64,000 nucleotides of DNA from contig CAXAMN010003969.1 of NCBI GenBank assembly GCA_963970005.1, forward strand, positions 23,652 through 87,651. The letters are read 5' to 3'. The translations under genes were made by a program, and so were the position numbers. Below, in pieces: positions 21,946 to 34,633 of the stretch. Origin of the DNA: Durusdinium trenchii. Taxonomy: Eukaryota > Sar > Dinophyceae > Suessiales > Symbiodiniaceae. Within the stretch, counting starts at the first letter, position 1; each line of letters opens with the position of its first letter. The notes under the pieces were generated by a model, which was not told the DNA's origin, did no database searches, and saw only the letters and a list, made by a program, of their open reading frames with translations.

Positions 21946-22068
21946 TATGTATGAATGTAATGTAATGTAATGTAATGTAAGGTAAGGTAATGTAATGTAA
22001 TGCAATGCAATGCAATGCAATGTACTGTAATGTAATGTAATGTATGTATATATGTATATACATTACTT
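21946..22068. repeat. (TGTAA/TAATG)n microsatellite
   Basis: About twenty units of 'atgta' or 'tgtaatg', with G and C variants, ending in a short 'tatgtatata' run. Confidence 0.9.
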
Positions 22069-22271
22069 GAGCATTTCAGGGTCTCGAAAAGCCAGTTCCA
22101 GATGCTTTGTGATCAGGGGGACTTATGATATGTTTGGCTCGATCGACCCGGCTTTTGAGACCGGCCGATCAACAGGAGTCAGCAGATCCTTTGATGCTTT
22201 GTGTGAGTGCCCCGGACAATCCGTCCTACGAGGAAGCTAAGTTGGGCTCCCAGCTAGCTTCTTGTTCCTAG

Positions 22272-22432
22272 GTTCTTGCTCCTAGTAGCGATGCCAGGAG
22301 CCCCTAGTAGCGTTCTTGCTCCTAGTAGTATGGCCAGGAGCCCCTAGTAGCGTTCTTGCTCCTAGTAGCGATGCCAGGAGCCCCTAGTGGCGTTCTTGCT
22401 CCTAGTAGCGATGCCAGGAGCCCCTAGTAGCG
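22272..22432 (+). repeat. Four 40-base CTAGTAGC units in tandem
   Basis: Units start at 22272, 22312, 22352 and 22392 with an exact 40-base period. Each reads 'gttcttgct', then CTAGTAGCGATGCCAGGAGC (or a close variant), then 'ccctagtag'. The copies are over 90 percent identical. It is the clearest array of this family in the window and defines its unit. Confidence 0.9.
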
Positions 22433-25400
22433 AACATTTCCAAAAAAATCGGACCGATGTGTGAAACAGATTTCTCACATTCTTGCGTTCGACTGATGAG
22501 TTGTGATATGCCTGAAAGGTTAAAATGCTCGTTTAGACTATGTATTCCACTCACTTCTAGATGATTAAGCGGGCAATTGGCAACAGCTCTGAGTCGCTGA
22601 GGTGCCTTATTTCTTCCTTGTTGGAGGACATCTACACACAATACAATGACTTCCAGCGATCTGCAGGACTGCCTTATTTGCTCTTTGTGGAGAAATAGCA
22701 AGAACAAAGAACGGGCCAAATTAAACCTTCAAGGGTCTTTCAAGTAGCTTGGAACTTCACTGTTTAGTGAAGCAATGCTTTAAAGAGTTCACATTGGACT
22801 GTATGCTTGGTGCCTCTTAAATCAGGTGCTTGTCATCTAGAGTCTACAGTTCCTAATTCTCTTCATAACTTGTCCCGACCGGGGAAATTTACTGTATTAC
22901 ATTTCGATGCGCTACTACACTCTACACTGGTCAAAGATTTTCCCCTAAAGTGAGTGGATGGTGTTGAGCCATGTTGAGCCAAGGCAGATCACTTTTCACA
23001 GGATTGCGACTCTTCAATTGCTTACTGCTTACGGACTGTTTTGAAATTGGATGTGCAACAGCCGATGATAAGGCCAAGGCCAAAGTCTCATAAGGCTAAA
23101 GTTTGGGTCACCGGACACTGCCGGACACACTTCGGTCTCACAGATTCACGACGCCCGCTTCAAGGTCGTAGAGGCTAGCGTTGTTCACAGATGTTTCCCG
23201 CGATAGGATCCAAACCCGTTGACCTGCGCATCAACTTGCATGAGGGCCCTCGCCCGGGAAGTTTCTGAGCCTCCTCGACCCAATCCGCGGCCGAGTGACT
23301 TCTTCCTAAGATGTGCACGAGATCTTTGAGCGTCTTTGAAAAGATACTCCCACCCTCAGACGAAAAAAGAGAAGATGATAATGATACCTACTGGATCCTA
23401 CTGGCACATTCCTGACGCGCCGTTTCCACTTCTAGAGTGAGAAACAGTTCCAAACTTCGGCTGCTGCACCTGCTCGTGTCTTACTCATAAGGTCTTGTGT
23501 ACAACGCACCTGGGGAAGTGCAGGGGTGCCCCGTCGTCTCTGTGTTTCCTTAGTCACAGACAGAGCGACAGACGGTCGCGGTAATCGATCTTCAAGAAGC
23601 GGCTTTGACTGCCCTAGCAGCTCCTAGGTTGCAGTTCCACAGGGTGTTTGTTCTGTTTTGTTGCACAACAGCCACATGTTCATTGACACATGATCCGGGA
23701 TCCCAACACTTGCATTGTAAGGCCAAACCTGAGATTGCACTAGAAAGGCAGGAACACCAGTATAACTTTGGCTAACGCCTGAGGGTGGCTTTTGAATTCA
23801 GGTCCTTAGAAGTGCAGGAGAAGAGTTCCTTCAGAAACGCGCGCACATTCTGCATACTGCCACGCCTGAGCCAAGGTTCCGAATAAGATGTGGATAGGCT
23901 CAGCGCTCTTGCAATTTTTGTCTGTTGTATCTTGGCAGCAATGGAGCTGTGTTGCCCTTCGCGTAGCGGATTGATGATTGCTGCTTTCTGGGAAGTCCTA
24001 CTGACCCTGAATATGATTGGATTCAGTGCGCTCAGTCGTGCACGCCAGGTACAGCCTCCGTGCAGCGAAGACGGCTTCATTGCCTGTTCGGCCAATTCAA
24101 GAAGTTTTCGGCACCCAACGACCATGAAAGTCATCGAAGTGGTGGTTGGGGATCCCTCAGTTGACAGCTTTGACTTTAACTTTTGTTGGGGGAAACACAC
24201 ACAGAGACACACATACAATATTCAAAAATCATACACAGACATACTCTACATACTTCAAGTACGTACATACATATACCAAAGCATTGTGTTCAATCAGTTG
24301 GGGAAGGCAGCACGACCAGTGGCTTTTTGAAAAGTGAGGCCACAAGGTGGGACAAGATCCGTTCGGTTTCACACAACTCGCCGAAGTCGCAAGCGGACGA
24401 TACTCAGATGGAAGTTTTTTGCAGGATTTCTATGACTTTGATGAACTTTTGCTTTCATCTTTGGTTCTGAAATGCTCTTCGGCAGTTGCGGGTCTGAAAT
24501 GCCTTCGTTAGAGACTCTGACAAGCTCTTTTAGGACGCAGTTGCATACAACTTGAAGCCTCAAGAAATGGACCGTTTGATCACAAAACCCTCCCAGGGTC
24601 AGAGTTAGGTTGGGGCCCACGTTCCTGCAGCTTCCAGTATGAACATGTCCCACCAATCCATAGCTTCGGGAAAAGTTAGTGGCGCTTCATTTGTTTGAGG
24701 AACCTGCATGATGTGAATTTCCACAGTTGACAAAACATGCAGCAGACATGCTTAAAATTTACTCTCAGAAACTACCCCTCTACCCCTTGAACAACCCGCC
24801 ATCGACACCGCTTTTCAGTCGGTCAAGTTGTGAATGTTTAAGAGGCTTCCTGCAGAGCCAGAGCTGGGATTGACCTTCCGTAGAGTCATCCGGAAGAGCG
24901 TCGAGATGTTCGCAGCGCAGTGGGTAGAACCATTTATGCTTTTTCATGCCACATACATAGAAACAGGACGTTTTGCTGCAAAGATCAAGAAGGAAAGACC
25001 ACACATTACTTGCTTTGCCAAAACTTTTCGTCCTAAAGCTCCTGGCTTGGTCTCGCTCATTTGCGACCCCGGACCTTAGTTTTGCTGCACAGAATACAGA
25101 CTTAGAGGCGCTGCCAAGTACTGAACAACTTGCATAGACCAGAGCGTTCCATCGCTGAAAAGGAGATGTTGTGCTGCTGCTACTGCCTTGGCAGTAAACA
25201 TAAGGGGTGGAACACATTCTGGTCACACTTCAACGCAACTTCGCCAGTTCCATAATGCTTATTGAATGAGAAGCAGCCTCGGAACCGAGTTGTTCTGATC
25301 TAACACTCATGATGGCTATTGTTTGAGAAATGCATGAGGTAGATAGCTGACTTTGCCCACACTTTAACCTGTTCCTGCGTTGCAGGTTCATTTGCCCCAC

Positions 25401-27380
25401 TTCAAATACCAGCGTGATGTCCTGTCCTCGACTTCGTGACGAACGGGACAAGCTTTGTGATGTGTTTTGTGCGATTTACATCGATTTACTTTTCTTCTTG
25501 TATTTTTGTTTGCGTTTTGTTTTTTGTTCTTCTTCTTTAGACCTTTAGAACAGTTTTTTATTTCCTTGCTTTCTTTTCTTTCTTGACAGTGTGGCTCTTG
25601 TGGATCGGCTGCCGGCCTCCACAACGCATTCTGCTGTTCAGACAGCTCGGTCGATTGGTATGGCCATAGCCAGCTAGCAGCTAGTCCTTTGCTGCCCTTT
25701 CCCCGAACCAAATAAATCTACCTACAGACGACCGCCCCAGGCGAACTGGGACTATCAACTGCTCAGGGTTTAGGGTGTCTCTGCACGAAAGTCGGGTTTG
25801 TGTTGCTTGAAAGGGGATTTGTCAGAAGAACAGAAAACCGCTTGCATTGTTCTTTACATCAAAGTTGTTACAACCTCTTTAAACGTACAGAGTGAACACA
25901 TTGTGATGCTGAAGCCTCTATGCCGCCAAACCCCCGCCAATGCCCTGTAATTGAAAGCCACAGTCTGAGGAATTTGGTCAGGCCAACAATGATGGGCCTC
26001 GAAAGCGCAAATGGGAAGCACAGCAGAACTCTGGTGGCTATGGGCAGGAGTCTTGGCAGGAGTCTTGGCCAAACTTGAGTGCTGCGTGTCAACATATAGG
26101 ACCACATCAGATATTTGGGTAGTCCGTGCATTTGCTTAGATTATAGCCATGTCAGACACATGAAATTCCGACCCAAGATTCCAAACAAGGACTGAACGGG
26201 ATTTCATTGCATCATAACCTGCCATGGTTAGCTGCAAAGATGCCGAAATAAGCCTTCAAATGGCCCCTTTGTCCTTCTCAAACATGATCCTGCTTTGCGA
26301 CAGGGCTACAGGCCGAGACGCGTATGGTGGTGTGAGAATCAGCATCACATTGAAGTCCTTAGATCCTATAGTCCTGTAGAGTACAGACACGCCTGCCCGT
26401 CATCTTCAATGACTGAAGATTGCTTCCTAAAGAAAGTTCCAACACGTCCGCTTGGCGGTTGACGGTCGATGGTCGATGGATGGAAAAGATTCACCAGGGT
26501 TGCCGGCATGCATGTTTGTATCTGCCTACTGCACGAACAGCGACGAATCCGATTCGAGCTCGTTTTTTGGGTTGATCTAGCAACCCAGGACTTAACGTGC
26601 CTGAAATGTTCTAGAGCATTTGGGGACCTAGACCTAGCCTTATGTCCATGTTTTTCAAACGAAATTCAATCTAACCTTCGCACATGCATGGGTCCTGTAC
26701 TGAGTCGAATTCAAACCGCTGCTGAAAGATATACTGTAACTGTTTTTGATGAAGAGAAGCCTCGAGGCAGGGGTAGACAGTTCCATCTTAACCACAGCTG
26801 GGCCTTTGTGTGCTGCATTTGTTTTCATTTGCTGGAAGTGGCTTGCTGAATGAAGAGTCCAAAGTGTAGTTCAACGTTCCTATAACTATATGTGACAGAT
26901 ATACTATATATATATCCAATCCAAATTGACTTTCTGGGAAGACAGATGTGCTGATTGTGCTCACCCCAAGCTGAGAGGGTGCTGCTTTAGACGCCCCGGG
27001 TTCAACTTATCTGCCATCAAGTCCCGAGTGCTTGGTTCGTATGGTTGTGGGGCTTGCTGTGCAGTTCGTAGGGTGTGACCACCAAAGGCCTCAACCAACG
27101 ACATCAAATGTTGGCTTTGTTTGGCTGCTTGCGGGGCTCGTGTGAAGACCTGAAAGCATATTGATCCGTTCTTGTTCAGTGCTTTTAACATCCTTTAGCC
27201 CGCTTGGTGAATGCTTTGGGCCAGTGCTTTATGGCCATCTTTACGACGTCTATTCAGTGCCAACTAGCTTTTGCAATTGTAGTGTTTGCCAGATTCTTTG
27301 ACGCATAGGTGGGTAGTGCAAGAGAGCATTTGCTGACATCTTCGCCCATGCAAACCCTTTTGATGGTGAGAAGAGGAGTA
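22433..27380. other. Host sequence, no assigned gene
   Basis: Nearly 5 kb without a recognisable domain. A 146-codon open stretch at 23890-24330 includes a hydrophobic start but no family match. CA-rich tracts lie near 24195 and a T-rich tract near 25490. Short exons could be present but I cannot support any. Confidence 0.25.
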
Positions 27381-27381
27381 G

Positions 27382-27487
27382 CGTCCTTGCTCCTAGTAGC
27401 GATGGAGCCCCCAATAGCTTCTTGTTCCTAGTAGCTACTTGCTCCTAGTAGTAGGGCCAGGAGCCCCTAGTAGCGTCCTTGCTCCTC
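27382..27487 (+). repeat. CTAGTAGC-family repeat cluster
   Basis: Three imperfect units ('gcgtccttgctcctagtagc', 'agcttcttgttcctagtagc', 'gccaggagcccctagtagcg'). Same orientation as the array at 22272. Confidence 0.8.
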
Positions 27488-29600
27488 GCAAACCCACCGG
27501 TCGCAGGTGGATCGCTTGTGTTGTTTTCCCACGTCAAGCCAAGGAGGCCGATTGGCAAGATGGCCGAGATAACTGGTTCGATGGCCGGCCAGAGGCACTG
27601 ATGTAGCTGTAGTCCGGTCCATGTAGCCGTTGGGTTAGCTGGAGTCCTGGAGATGAGTTTTCGATTGTGAGAGTTGGCTCCAAAACTTGGACATCCTTTC
27701 TTTGATCTACTGGACCTTGGTGCAAACAGACGCACTCTTGAGCACCTGATCTGATTTGTGTGGAGTTTGCGAGCGTCAGAGGCCTTCCAGAGGCTTGAGT
27801 GGGAGGACCACCAACGGGGCTGGCAGCCGGCAGCTCAGTAGTAGCTCTGCAGAACATGTGCTTCAGACCAACTGGCTGTAGAATAGCGACTCGATCTATT
27901 TAATGAAATCTCAAAGTGAAGGCTCGCTTCCTTTCAAGATCATGCGTGGCTGTCAGGGAGGAGCCAGAAGCACGTCCACCTGGCGTCAAGGTGCTCGACT
28001 GTACCTGTGGGCACGCGCAGAGTCGGGCAGTTCAGGAGTGTTTAGGTCTTTCGTTGACCAAGTGTAAGTCTGGAAGACTGGCCAATTAGCAGAAATTGGA
28101 AGAAGACCAGTCTTCCCACTTAAAGAAGCGCTCACATTTCCACATTGGTTGACTCAATTCGCAGATGTCGGGTGGAATCTTCATGCGCGCTATGGCGGGG
28201 CAGCACAGAGTCATCTGGAGTGAGCAGTTTGAAGGTCTATTGATCTGGGAGTTTGGTCGTGAATGGATTGTAGATCATAATTTGACACAAAGTCACAAAG
28301 TGTCAGCGATATATATATATATATAAATGTTTTCTTTGATCTATGAATCAGCCATTGCCTTTAGAACCAAGAACATGCTACGAATGATAGATTTTAGGAC
28401 ACCATCATGAACATGCTAGGCTGGGATTACCGTTTGGCTAGCTTTGGGCTTTGTTCAGCAGAAACTCAGCAAGGGTGCCATCGTGCAGAAGAAGGACGAC
28501 GAGGATGGCGGTAGGCATTGACCGAACGGAATATCCATTCTTTGTGGCTTTCCGGCACGGCAGTGGCATGACAGTTTTTGGTTGGTTGTAGGTTTGGAGT
28601 TTCGGCGTTTATTAACTGTAGATTTGCCTGTATGCCAGAAGCAGAGTGTGCTGCACACTTGCAGATGATTTAAATTCTAGCGAGGATCCAATTTAAGGAC
28701 AATATCAATGTAGCAGGCCAGCAGCTGAGTCCAAGCTCCGTCGTGCGGTGCCTAATAATGTGGGGTGGCCCAAGGCACTCACTCATACAGCTAGTGTTGA
28801 GCTCAAGCTGACTTGATGGGGCTCAAGCTCAATACCCGTGCAGAGCCGGCAATGAGTCCCAAGTTGCGGGCTTTGTAAGTGTGAGAGTTGGTAGCCGAGT
28901 CTGATTTCTTAACCACATTCTGAGAAGGATTCCTTGCAAACGCCATGGCCTCATATATAAATCTGTACAATCAAATCTCGATCTTTTGCTTGGTGCTATG
29001 TATCTCACATTATCTCACTTGTCACGTGAGGTGGCTTCACGCACCCTGAGCCAGCTTGGAGTGGGGATGCTTGGCTCGTGAGGTTAGAAAGCAAGCGTTC
29101 AACCCCGCCGAAGAGTGCCGTGGTTCAGATAGGCAGGGGCTTTCAGTACGGTCATGGTATCAAGAGCGAGTTTCCTATCTACCTCCTTTTACCAGCCTAC
29201 CTCCCCATTCCCCCCCGAAAAACCAACCGAACTATATAAACAAAAAGCCGATAATTAAGCAACCCTTGCGGTCCTCGCACCAGGTCCTAGCGGAACCGCG
29301 GAAGAACAAGGTGGATGGGATTGATGTGGAACGTTCCACAGAAGAGATTTTCAGATGTGCTTTTGTTGTATCATTGTGCCTTCTTCTATTTACAGCCTTC
29401 GGCATGCCGCCGGCCACCAGCTCGAGCCCGCATTGGCAGGCAGCCTAATGATGCTTATTAACAGTGTTCCACAGTTCTATTTTCGTTCCAAGATGTTCCA
29501 AGGCAGGGACAAGATCACCTCTTCTAGGCTGAAGCAGCTATATAATCCGGCACGTCTCTTTGATTCAACTCGCTTTTTCCTGTTTTCGCCATGGCCTAGT
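27488..29600. other. Host sequence, no assigned gene
   Basis: No convincing exon. An (AT)n run of about nine units lies at 28308-28325. Confidence 0.25.
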
Positions 29601-29619
29601 CTGAAGCAACCGGGGCAGG

Positions 29620-29729
29620 GCAGGCTGTCGAAACATCCGCGCGGAGAAACAAACCGTAGATTGAAGCCAACCGTAGATTGAAACCAATGGAAACCAACAC
29701 AAGCCAGACGAAGCAAGACAATCCACAAA
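29620..29729 (+). repeat. Left flanking repeat of the virus-like element
   Basis: 'caggctgtcgaaacatccgc' continues through 'gcggagaaacaaaccgtaga' to 'gaaaccaacacaag' and 'caatccacaaag'. The same blocks in the same order recur at 41929-42016, on the other side of the AT-rich element. The two flanks bracket about 12.2 kb. Confidence 0.7.
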
Positions 29730-30590
29730 GCCAGTACTTGAAAATGAGTCTTCTTCCAAACTACTTGGCCTTTTGCATGTTTTCCTTGTCAGATCTTTTT
29801 TCGACCGTCTTGAGGAATTGCGAGTCGCACAAGATATTCTTTTTCACATACAGAAGGCTTCAAAGCGACCGAAGAATTTCTTGATCTGGCATGATTTGTC
29901 GTTTTTTTCTCCAAACCGTTCGAAATGAAAGACCGAGATGACATCGAACAACAATACCCTGCTCAATCATACTTGTTGGTGCATTGGAGTTGCACATTTG
30001 GCTGGGTGAGTTTGTTGATGTTTATTTCAAGGTTGTTTGACCATGAAATGGAACGAATCCGAATCAGAGGTTGTCTATTCTGATCCAGCGATCCGAACCG
30101 GCATGTCTCAGTCGAATCACCTAAGAGGAACCAATTGAAACCAACACAAGCAATGCGAACCAAGACTATCCACAAAACATGACCTTGAAAACGATTCTTC
30201 TTCCAAACTACTTGGCCGTTTGCATGTTTTCCTTTTCTGATCTTTTTTCCGACCGTCTCGAGGGATTGCGACGCGCACCAGATATTCTTTTTCACACACA
30301 GAAGGCTTCAAAGCGACCGAAGAAGTTCTAGATCTGGCATGATTTGTCGTTTTTTTCTCCAAACCGTTTGAAATGAAAGACCCAGAATGACATCGAACAA
30401 CAACACCCTGCTCAATCAGACTTGTGGGTGCGTTGGAGTTGCACATTTTGCTGGGAGAGTTTGTTGATGTTGATTTCAAGCGAAGTCGTTTTACAATGAA
30501 ATCGAACGAATCCGAATCAGAGGTTGTCTATTCTGATCCAGCGATCGACATGTCTCAGTCCAATGGTTGTCTATTCTGATCCAGCGCGCC
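29684..30590 (+). repeat. Tandem duplication, unit about 450 bases
   Basis: Copy 1 spans about 29684-30121 and copy 2 about 30130-30570. Both run from 'gaaaccaacacaag' through 'cttcttccaaactacttggc', 'ttcacacagaaggcttcaaa' and 'gacatcgaacaacaa' to 'tctattctgatccagcgatc'. Identity is about 90 percent by eye. Part of the unit's start also occurs right of the virus-like element. Confidence 0.85.
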
Positions 30591-31603
30591 GCCAGGGCTC
30601 CTTAGCATACTTTTCATGCAAAACCATAAGACTCCCACAAACGACCAGCAAAGCAAATCGACCTAACAAAAAAGTAATTTGCACGAAACCATGACACACA
30701 CACAAAGCAAAACAATGCTTCATAACCATGCAGCATCAAAAAGTACATACAGACGCAAACTTGTGATTTTTTACCTTGAAATGTTAAAGTAAAAAACCGC
30801 AAGTTTTGTAAAAGAACCTGGATAAAAAGGACAACATAGAACCAGACTCATCCTTACCAGAGCTCTCCCTGAAGGAAAAGAACATAGAAATCCTTTCTGC
30901 TAAATGGATACCGCTTCGTTTGATGTCTGTTTTTAAGCTGGTGACCTGGATTACCTGAACTTTGGATTACCTGAAACTTCACAATATGTTACAAACAGGC
31001 GATTTGTAAACTATTTTAGTAGCACCACAAACGTATTTAATGCGAATGCGGGGGCGAAAAACATCAGGTTTCACATTTCAGGAGAGGATAATACCTATTT
31101 GGATTTGAGTTCAGTAAGGTTGTTTGCAACTTTGCAAAATAACGATCGAACAAGACACCATTTCTTACGTCCATAGGAGGCTTACGTGCCTTTATTCAAC
31201 GATACAGAGCAACAGTAGGAGGTCAAATGGATCGAAATATTGTTGAATACAATAGACACTGTGAGTTGTATGTTAGAGACATGGATGACATAGAGATGTC
31301 AGCTAACCCAAGATGGGACGCTGACTTTCATGACTATGCTAACGGTTTGGATGTATTATTGCAGGCTACTACTGCTGGTGTTACTCCAACCCCCGGTGTA
31401 GTAACTGTATGCCCTGACGGTGATAAAAATGAATGGGGTAGAATAGATCCAGAAAACGACGTTATGCGGGTGTGGTTTTTACGCGTTTTTGTGATTTGTG
31501 GTTTTCTGTGTTTTTTTGAAAATGTTAGTTGTTTTGAAGAACGTGTCTAGCAAACATGTTGACTTGTAATGTGTCAAATGTTTCATCAATCTTATTCAAT
31601 CAT

Positions 31604-32047
31604 ACTAGTTCTCATGATTCCCACACAGAAGTCCATCAACCAGCATCTATCAGCAACTCCACGACATCCCATCATACATCACCAGGTCATCACCTCTATG
31701 AGGGAGATCTGATCTCCAAGACCTCCAATCTCAATGAGTTCTCAATCTCCAGCGACTGGGACCTGGGCCTGGGCTTCTCAGGGGGGGGAGGGGCGAAAAA
31801 AAAAAATTGGTTGCCCAATCCCGCAAGCATTTTTGTTTTTGTTTTTCGTCCCCCCCCCCTCTCCCGGGGAGGAGCCCGGCAGGCCCAGTTGCGTGAGATT
31901 GAGGATTCATTGAGATTGGAGGTCTTGGAGACAAGATCCCCCTCATAGAGGTGATGATCTGATGATATATGATGTGATGTCCTGAACTTGCTGATAGATG
32001 ATATTTGATGGACTTCTGTGTGGGAATCATGAGAGCTAGCAGCTAGT
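31604..32047. repeat. 440-base foldback (long inverted repeat)
   Basis: Left arm (from actagttctcatgattccc) and right arm (ending gggaatcatgagagctagc) are imperfect reverse complements over about 180 bases each. They include 'cacacagaagtccatcaa', 'atcacctctatgaggg' and 'ccaagacctccaatctca'. The centre is a G-run, A-run, T-rich, C-run loop near 31781-31862 that also pairs loosely. Both strands therefore show near-identical reading frames, which are not genes. Confidence 0.85.
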
Positions 32048-32099
32048 ATTTTTGCAAAAGCTTGATGAGAGATCTGACAGATCAGAGCCATGCCAATTG

Positions 32100-33187
32100 G
32101 ATCATTGCCTATCAGAACATGGAGAAGGAATGGGGGATTCAGGCTCTATGTGGTGAGGGTGAATACCTAGACTGTATGGTCTCAATGGTGGAGTGTGGAA
32201 GAGTGTCTTGATTTGGAGATGGGCATATGGCTAGAGAGCATAGGAAAATGGAACTTCCAATGTGGATGAAATTAGATGAGATGAGATGAGATGAAGCATT
32301 GGGTGCATCAAACAGCTGGCATTGGGGTTGTGGCTGTATGTATGCAATTTCATTTGAGACCAAAGGCGGCTGCATAGACGCAACACCTGGGCATGAGAGA
32401 TTGGGATCCTGACTTTGAGCAAATTGTATTGCTATACAAGCCATTGAGCAAATGCCCCCCAATATGGATGGTGCTTCGATTGGGTTTGTTTGGCCTCCAA
32501 GAGTACATGGGCACCATGTGAGAGGGAAACTTGCTTGGCAATCAATGAGGATGGGGTCCATGGAATGCCTGGTGCAAATGGGTTTGTGTGCATGGTTAGG
32601 TGGCCCAATGGAAGATCAGAACCATTTGGGTACAACATTGGTTGATCCTCATGATTCATGCTATTGGTAGAGCATATGTTTGGCACAATTTATGGGTTTA
32701 CTTTTGGGTGGGTGTTGGTGAGGTCCGATGAGGTTTTGAGCTTGGGTGGCATCACGAGAAAGAATATCCTTGGTGCCAGGTTTGGTACAACCTGACTTCA
32801 TGTATGTCTATGTGTGGGCAAGAAGGTTGGGGTGAAGAGAAGGTTCTTCATGAGCCTGGGAATGAGTAGTGGCCACACAGCCAATTCAGACCCTTAGTGT
32901 ATCCATGGCTGGATCGTTCCACGGGCTTCATAAGGTTCTTTGGAAGATTTCGTCGTAGATGGGGGGGGATATGGAGCATAGACCTGAAGAGCCATTGGGC
33001 GAGAACAGTGGAGATGAGCAGGATTGGTCTAATCGAACTTGTGGGATAGGATGTGAACTCCCAATGCTCGCAGAATGGTTCCCTATGACCTTGAGAATGA
33101 GGATGAGGCTTATTGTGGGTATGGGCGTCAAGAAGGCCACGCAAAGCCCAATTCCAATCAGTCATCCAGGCCCAGTACTACTAAGCA
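32100..33187. other. Interior of the TIR insert, no gene seen
   Basis: Open stretches on both strands (for example 32139-32561 minus) are interrupted and lack any domain. No transposase motif (DDE/D) was recognised. Confidence 0.35.
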
Positions 33188-33197
33188 NNNNNNNNNN
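33188..33197. other. Assembly gap (10 N) with identical edges
   Basis: The 16 bases 'ccagtactactaagca' occur immediately before and immediately after the Ns. The two contig ends therefore overlap, and the gap is probably an unmerged join with no missing sequence. Confidence 0.9.
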
Positions 33198-34582
33198 CCA
33201 GTACTACTAAGCAAGTTTCTCAACTTTTGTTGGGCCTGGTGGGCGCATTGTGTTCCAAGATAATGATCTTCTCTCCATTTCATAAAGAATGTGGAGGGAG
33301 AAGCCCATTTCACCTTTGCAACAATGAGAATGCTTATGGGCAAGGAAGGGTAGAGTCGGATCCAGAGGTTGCTTTAAACAAATAAAAGTTGGTTTGTTTG
33401 GGAAACAGGAGCACAAGAACATATCTAGACCGCAACCGTGGAAACTCTTTCAAAACATGACAAAATCTAAGAAAAACACAACAAAAACACGTAAAAACCA
33501 CACCCGCATAACGTCGAGCTCTCAAAAGATAAAAGATACAGTATACAAGACACTCATTGGCAGGAATTCCCGGCGCTAATGGTAAAGCCCGATTCAGCCA
33601 TAAGCTTGTTTGTGGGTTGATGCAATCAAACTATTATTTACCTTTGAGGTATGCGCCTTTGGAATTAGAATTCACAATTGTTAATGATGAATTGGTACCT
33701 ATTGTAGAACCACAAGGAGGCGCAGTAGGAAACACGAACACTCAAACTGACAAACAGGGGTATTACTTTCAAGCAGCTAACACTTCTACACAGTGGGAAT
33801 TAAACAATGTTATTATCAGAGCTGAAGTAATGACTTTAGACAACACTGTTAATAACAACATAGTAAAACATTTGTTGGACGGTCAGTCACTAAAACTGGT
33901 CTTTCCTATGTATCACACACTGACACAAACCTTCAACACAGGAGGCGGTGAATTGGATATGAACATTGTTAAGTCATCATTCAAACTCACAGGAGCATTC
34001 ATTACTTTATACAGAACACCAAGAAATGGAACTATCAATGCTAACTATTTACCAGACAACTATGTTCATAAGCGGTGGAACTACTTTTACAATTCTCAAA
34101 TTAACTCATTCATCTGGGACAATGCAGCAGTAGCAAATCCTCAAGACCAAGGCAAAGGTTTCCAAGACTATGGTAGAAACTTATAATGGCAAATCCAGTT
34201 AAGCAACAAAAAGTATCCAGAGTTTGAGGCACAATCATTATCATGCAGAAACCTTCTACCATTTGCGAAGAGCCATACATTACATGAACCCGGACCAAGA
34301 TGCATTGAGCATTGAGTTTCAGTTACAGGCAATACAGAGAAAACACATTTATTATTGGTATGTCATTTGAAAAGATGGCTGACGTCAACTTTACTGGAGT
34401 TAACACAAAAATGGGTAGTTTAATCACTATGAAAATCCGCCCTACTGAAGGAACTCTAAAAACTACACCCGGTGATAGCACTAACGCAATTTATGCTGAA
34501 GACATTCAAGAGGTTTTTACCCACCTTATTAGTGCAAGCGTGTTAGAAATTTGCGAACGCGGGTCTGTGGTATACGACTAAA

Positions 34583-34633
34583 ATAATAAGTCTAAATTAT
34601 TAATATATTTGTCGAAAACAAAATATATTAAGA
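34583..34633 (+). promoter_or_regulatory. AT-rich hairpin before the 101-aa ORF
   Basis: 'ttaatatatttgt', a short loop, and 'aacaaaatatattaa' form an imperfect inverted repeat (34598-34631) ending three bases before an ATG. It follows directly on the capsid stop. Similar 'ATTAATATAT' phrases stand just before 34973, near 35900 and near 36920. It could be promoter, terminator or both. Confidence 0.4.

Larger units (their letters stand above)
31457..33515. mobile_element. DNA transposon/MITE-like insert with TIRs in the capsid gene
   Basis: Terminal inverted repeats of 34 bases match except for one position: left 31457-31490 begins cgacgttatgcgggtgtgg, right 33482-33515 ends ccacacccgcataacgtcg. 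Capsid frames are open up to both ends. The interior holds a 440-base foldback and about 1 kb of non-coding-looking sequence plus a 10-N gap. I see no transposase, so it would be non-autonomous. The outermost bases of the repeats coincide with host sequence, which makes the target-site duplication hard to define (perhaps TA or ACGT). Confidence 0.7.
30904..34581 (+). pseudogene. Major capsid protein-like gene, interrupted
   Basis: The gene opens at ATG 30904 (MDTASFDVCF), meets TAA at 30934, and continues in frame with AGDLDYLNFGLPE. Next come a block of alternating polar and hydrophobic residues (NTYLDLSSVRLFATLQN), a one-base frameshift near 31172, then GGLRAFIQRYRATVGGQM. A transposon splits it at about 31470. 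It resumes as SSQKIKDTVYKTL, shifts frame near 33556, and continues with NYYLPLRYAPLELEFTIV. After two more shifts (34187-34325) it ends at TAA 34579. Without the insert it encodes about 540 residues, a usual length for a double jelly-roll capsid. The '[YF]LPLRYxPLxLEF' strand and the N-terminal beta-rich block are what suggest a capsid. The assignment is by pattern, not by search. Confidence 0.55.

Noticed and set aside
22272..22432. CRISPR-like 40-base array
   Set aside because: Head-to-tail units without unique spacers; it is a minisatellite.
31556..32091. Matching ORFs on opposite strands with similar peptides (SHDSHTEVHQ)
   Set aside because: They arise from the two arms of the foldback and are not genes.
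32139..32561. 140-codon minus-strand ORF
   Set aside because: No domain, lies within the transposon interior, and neighbouring frames are equally open by chance.
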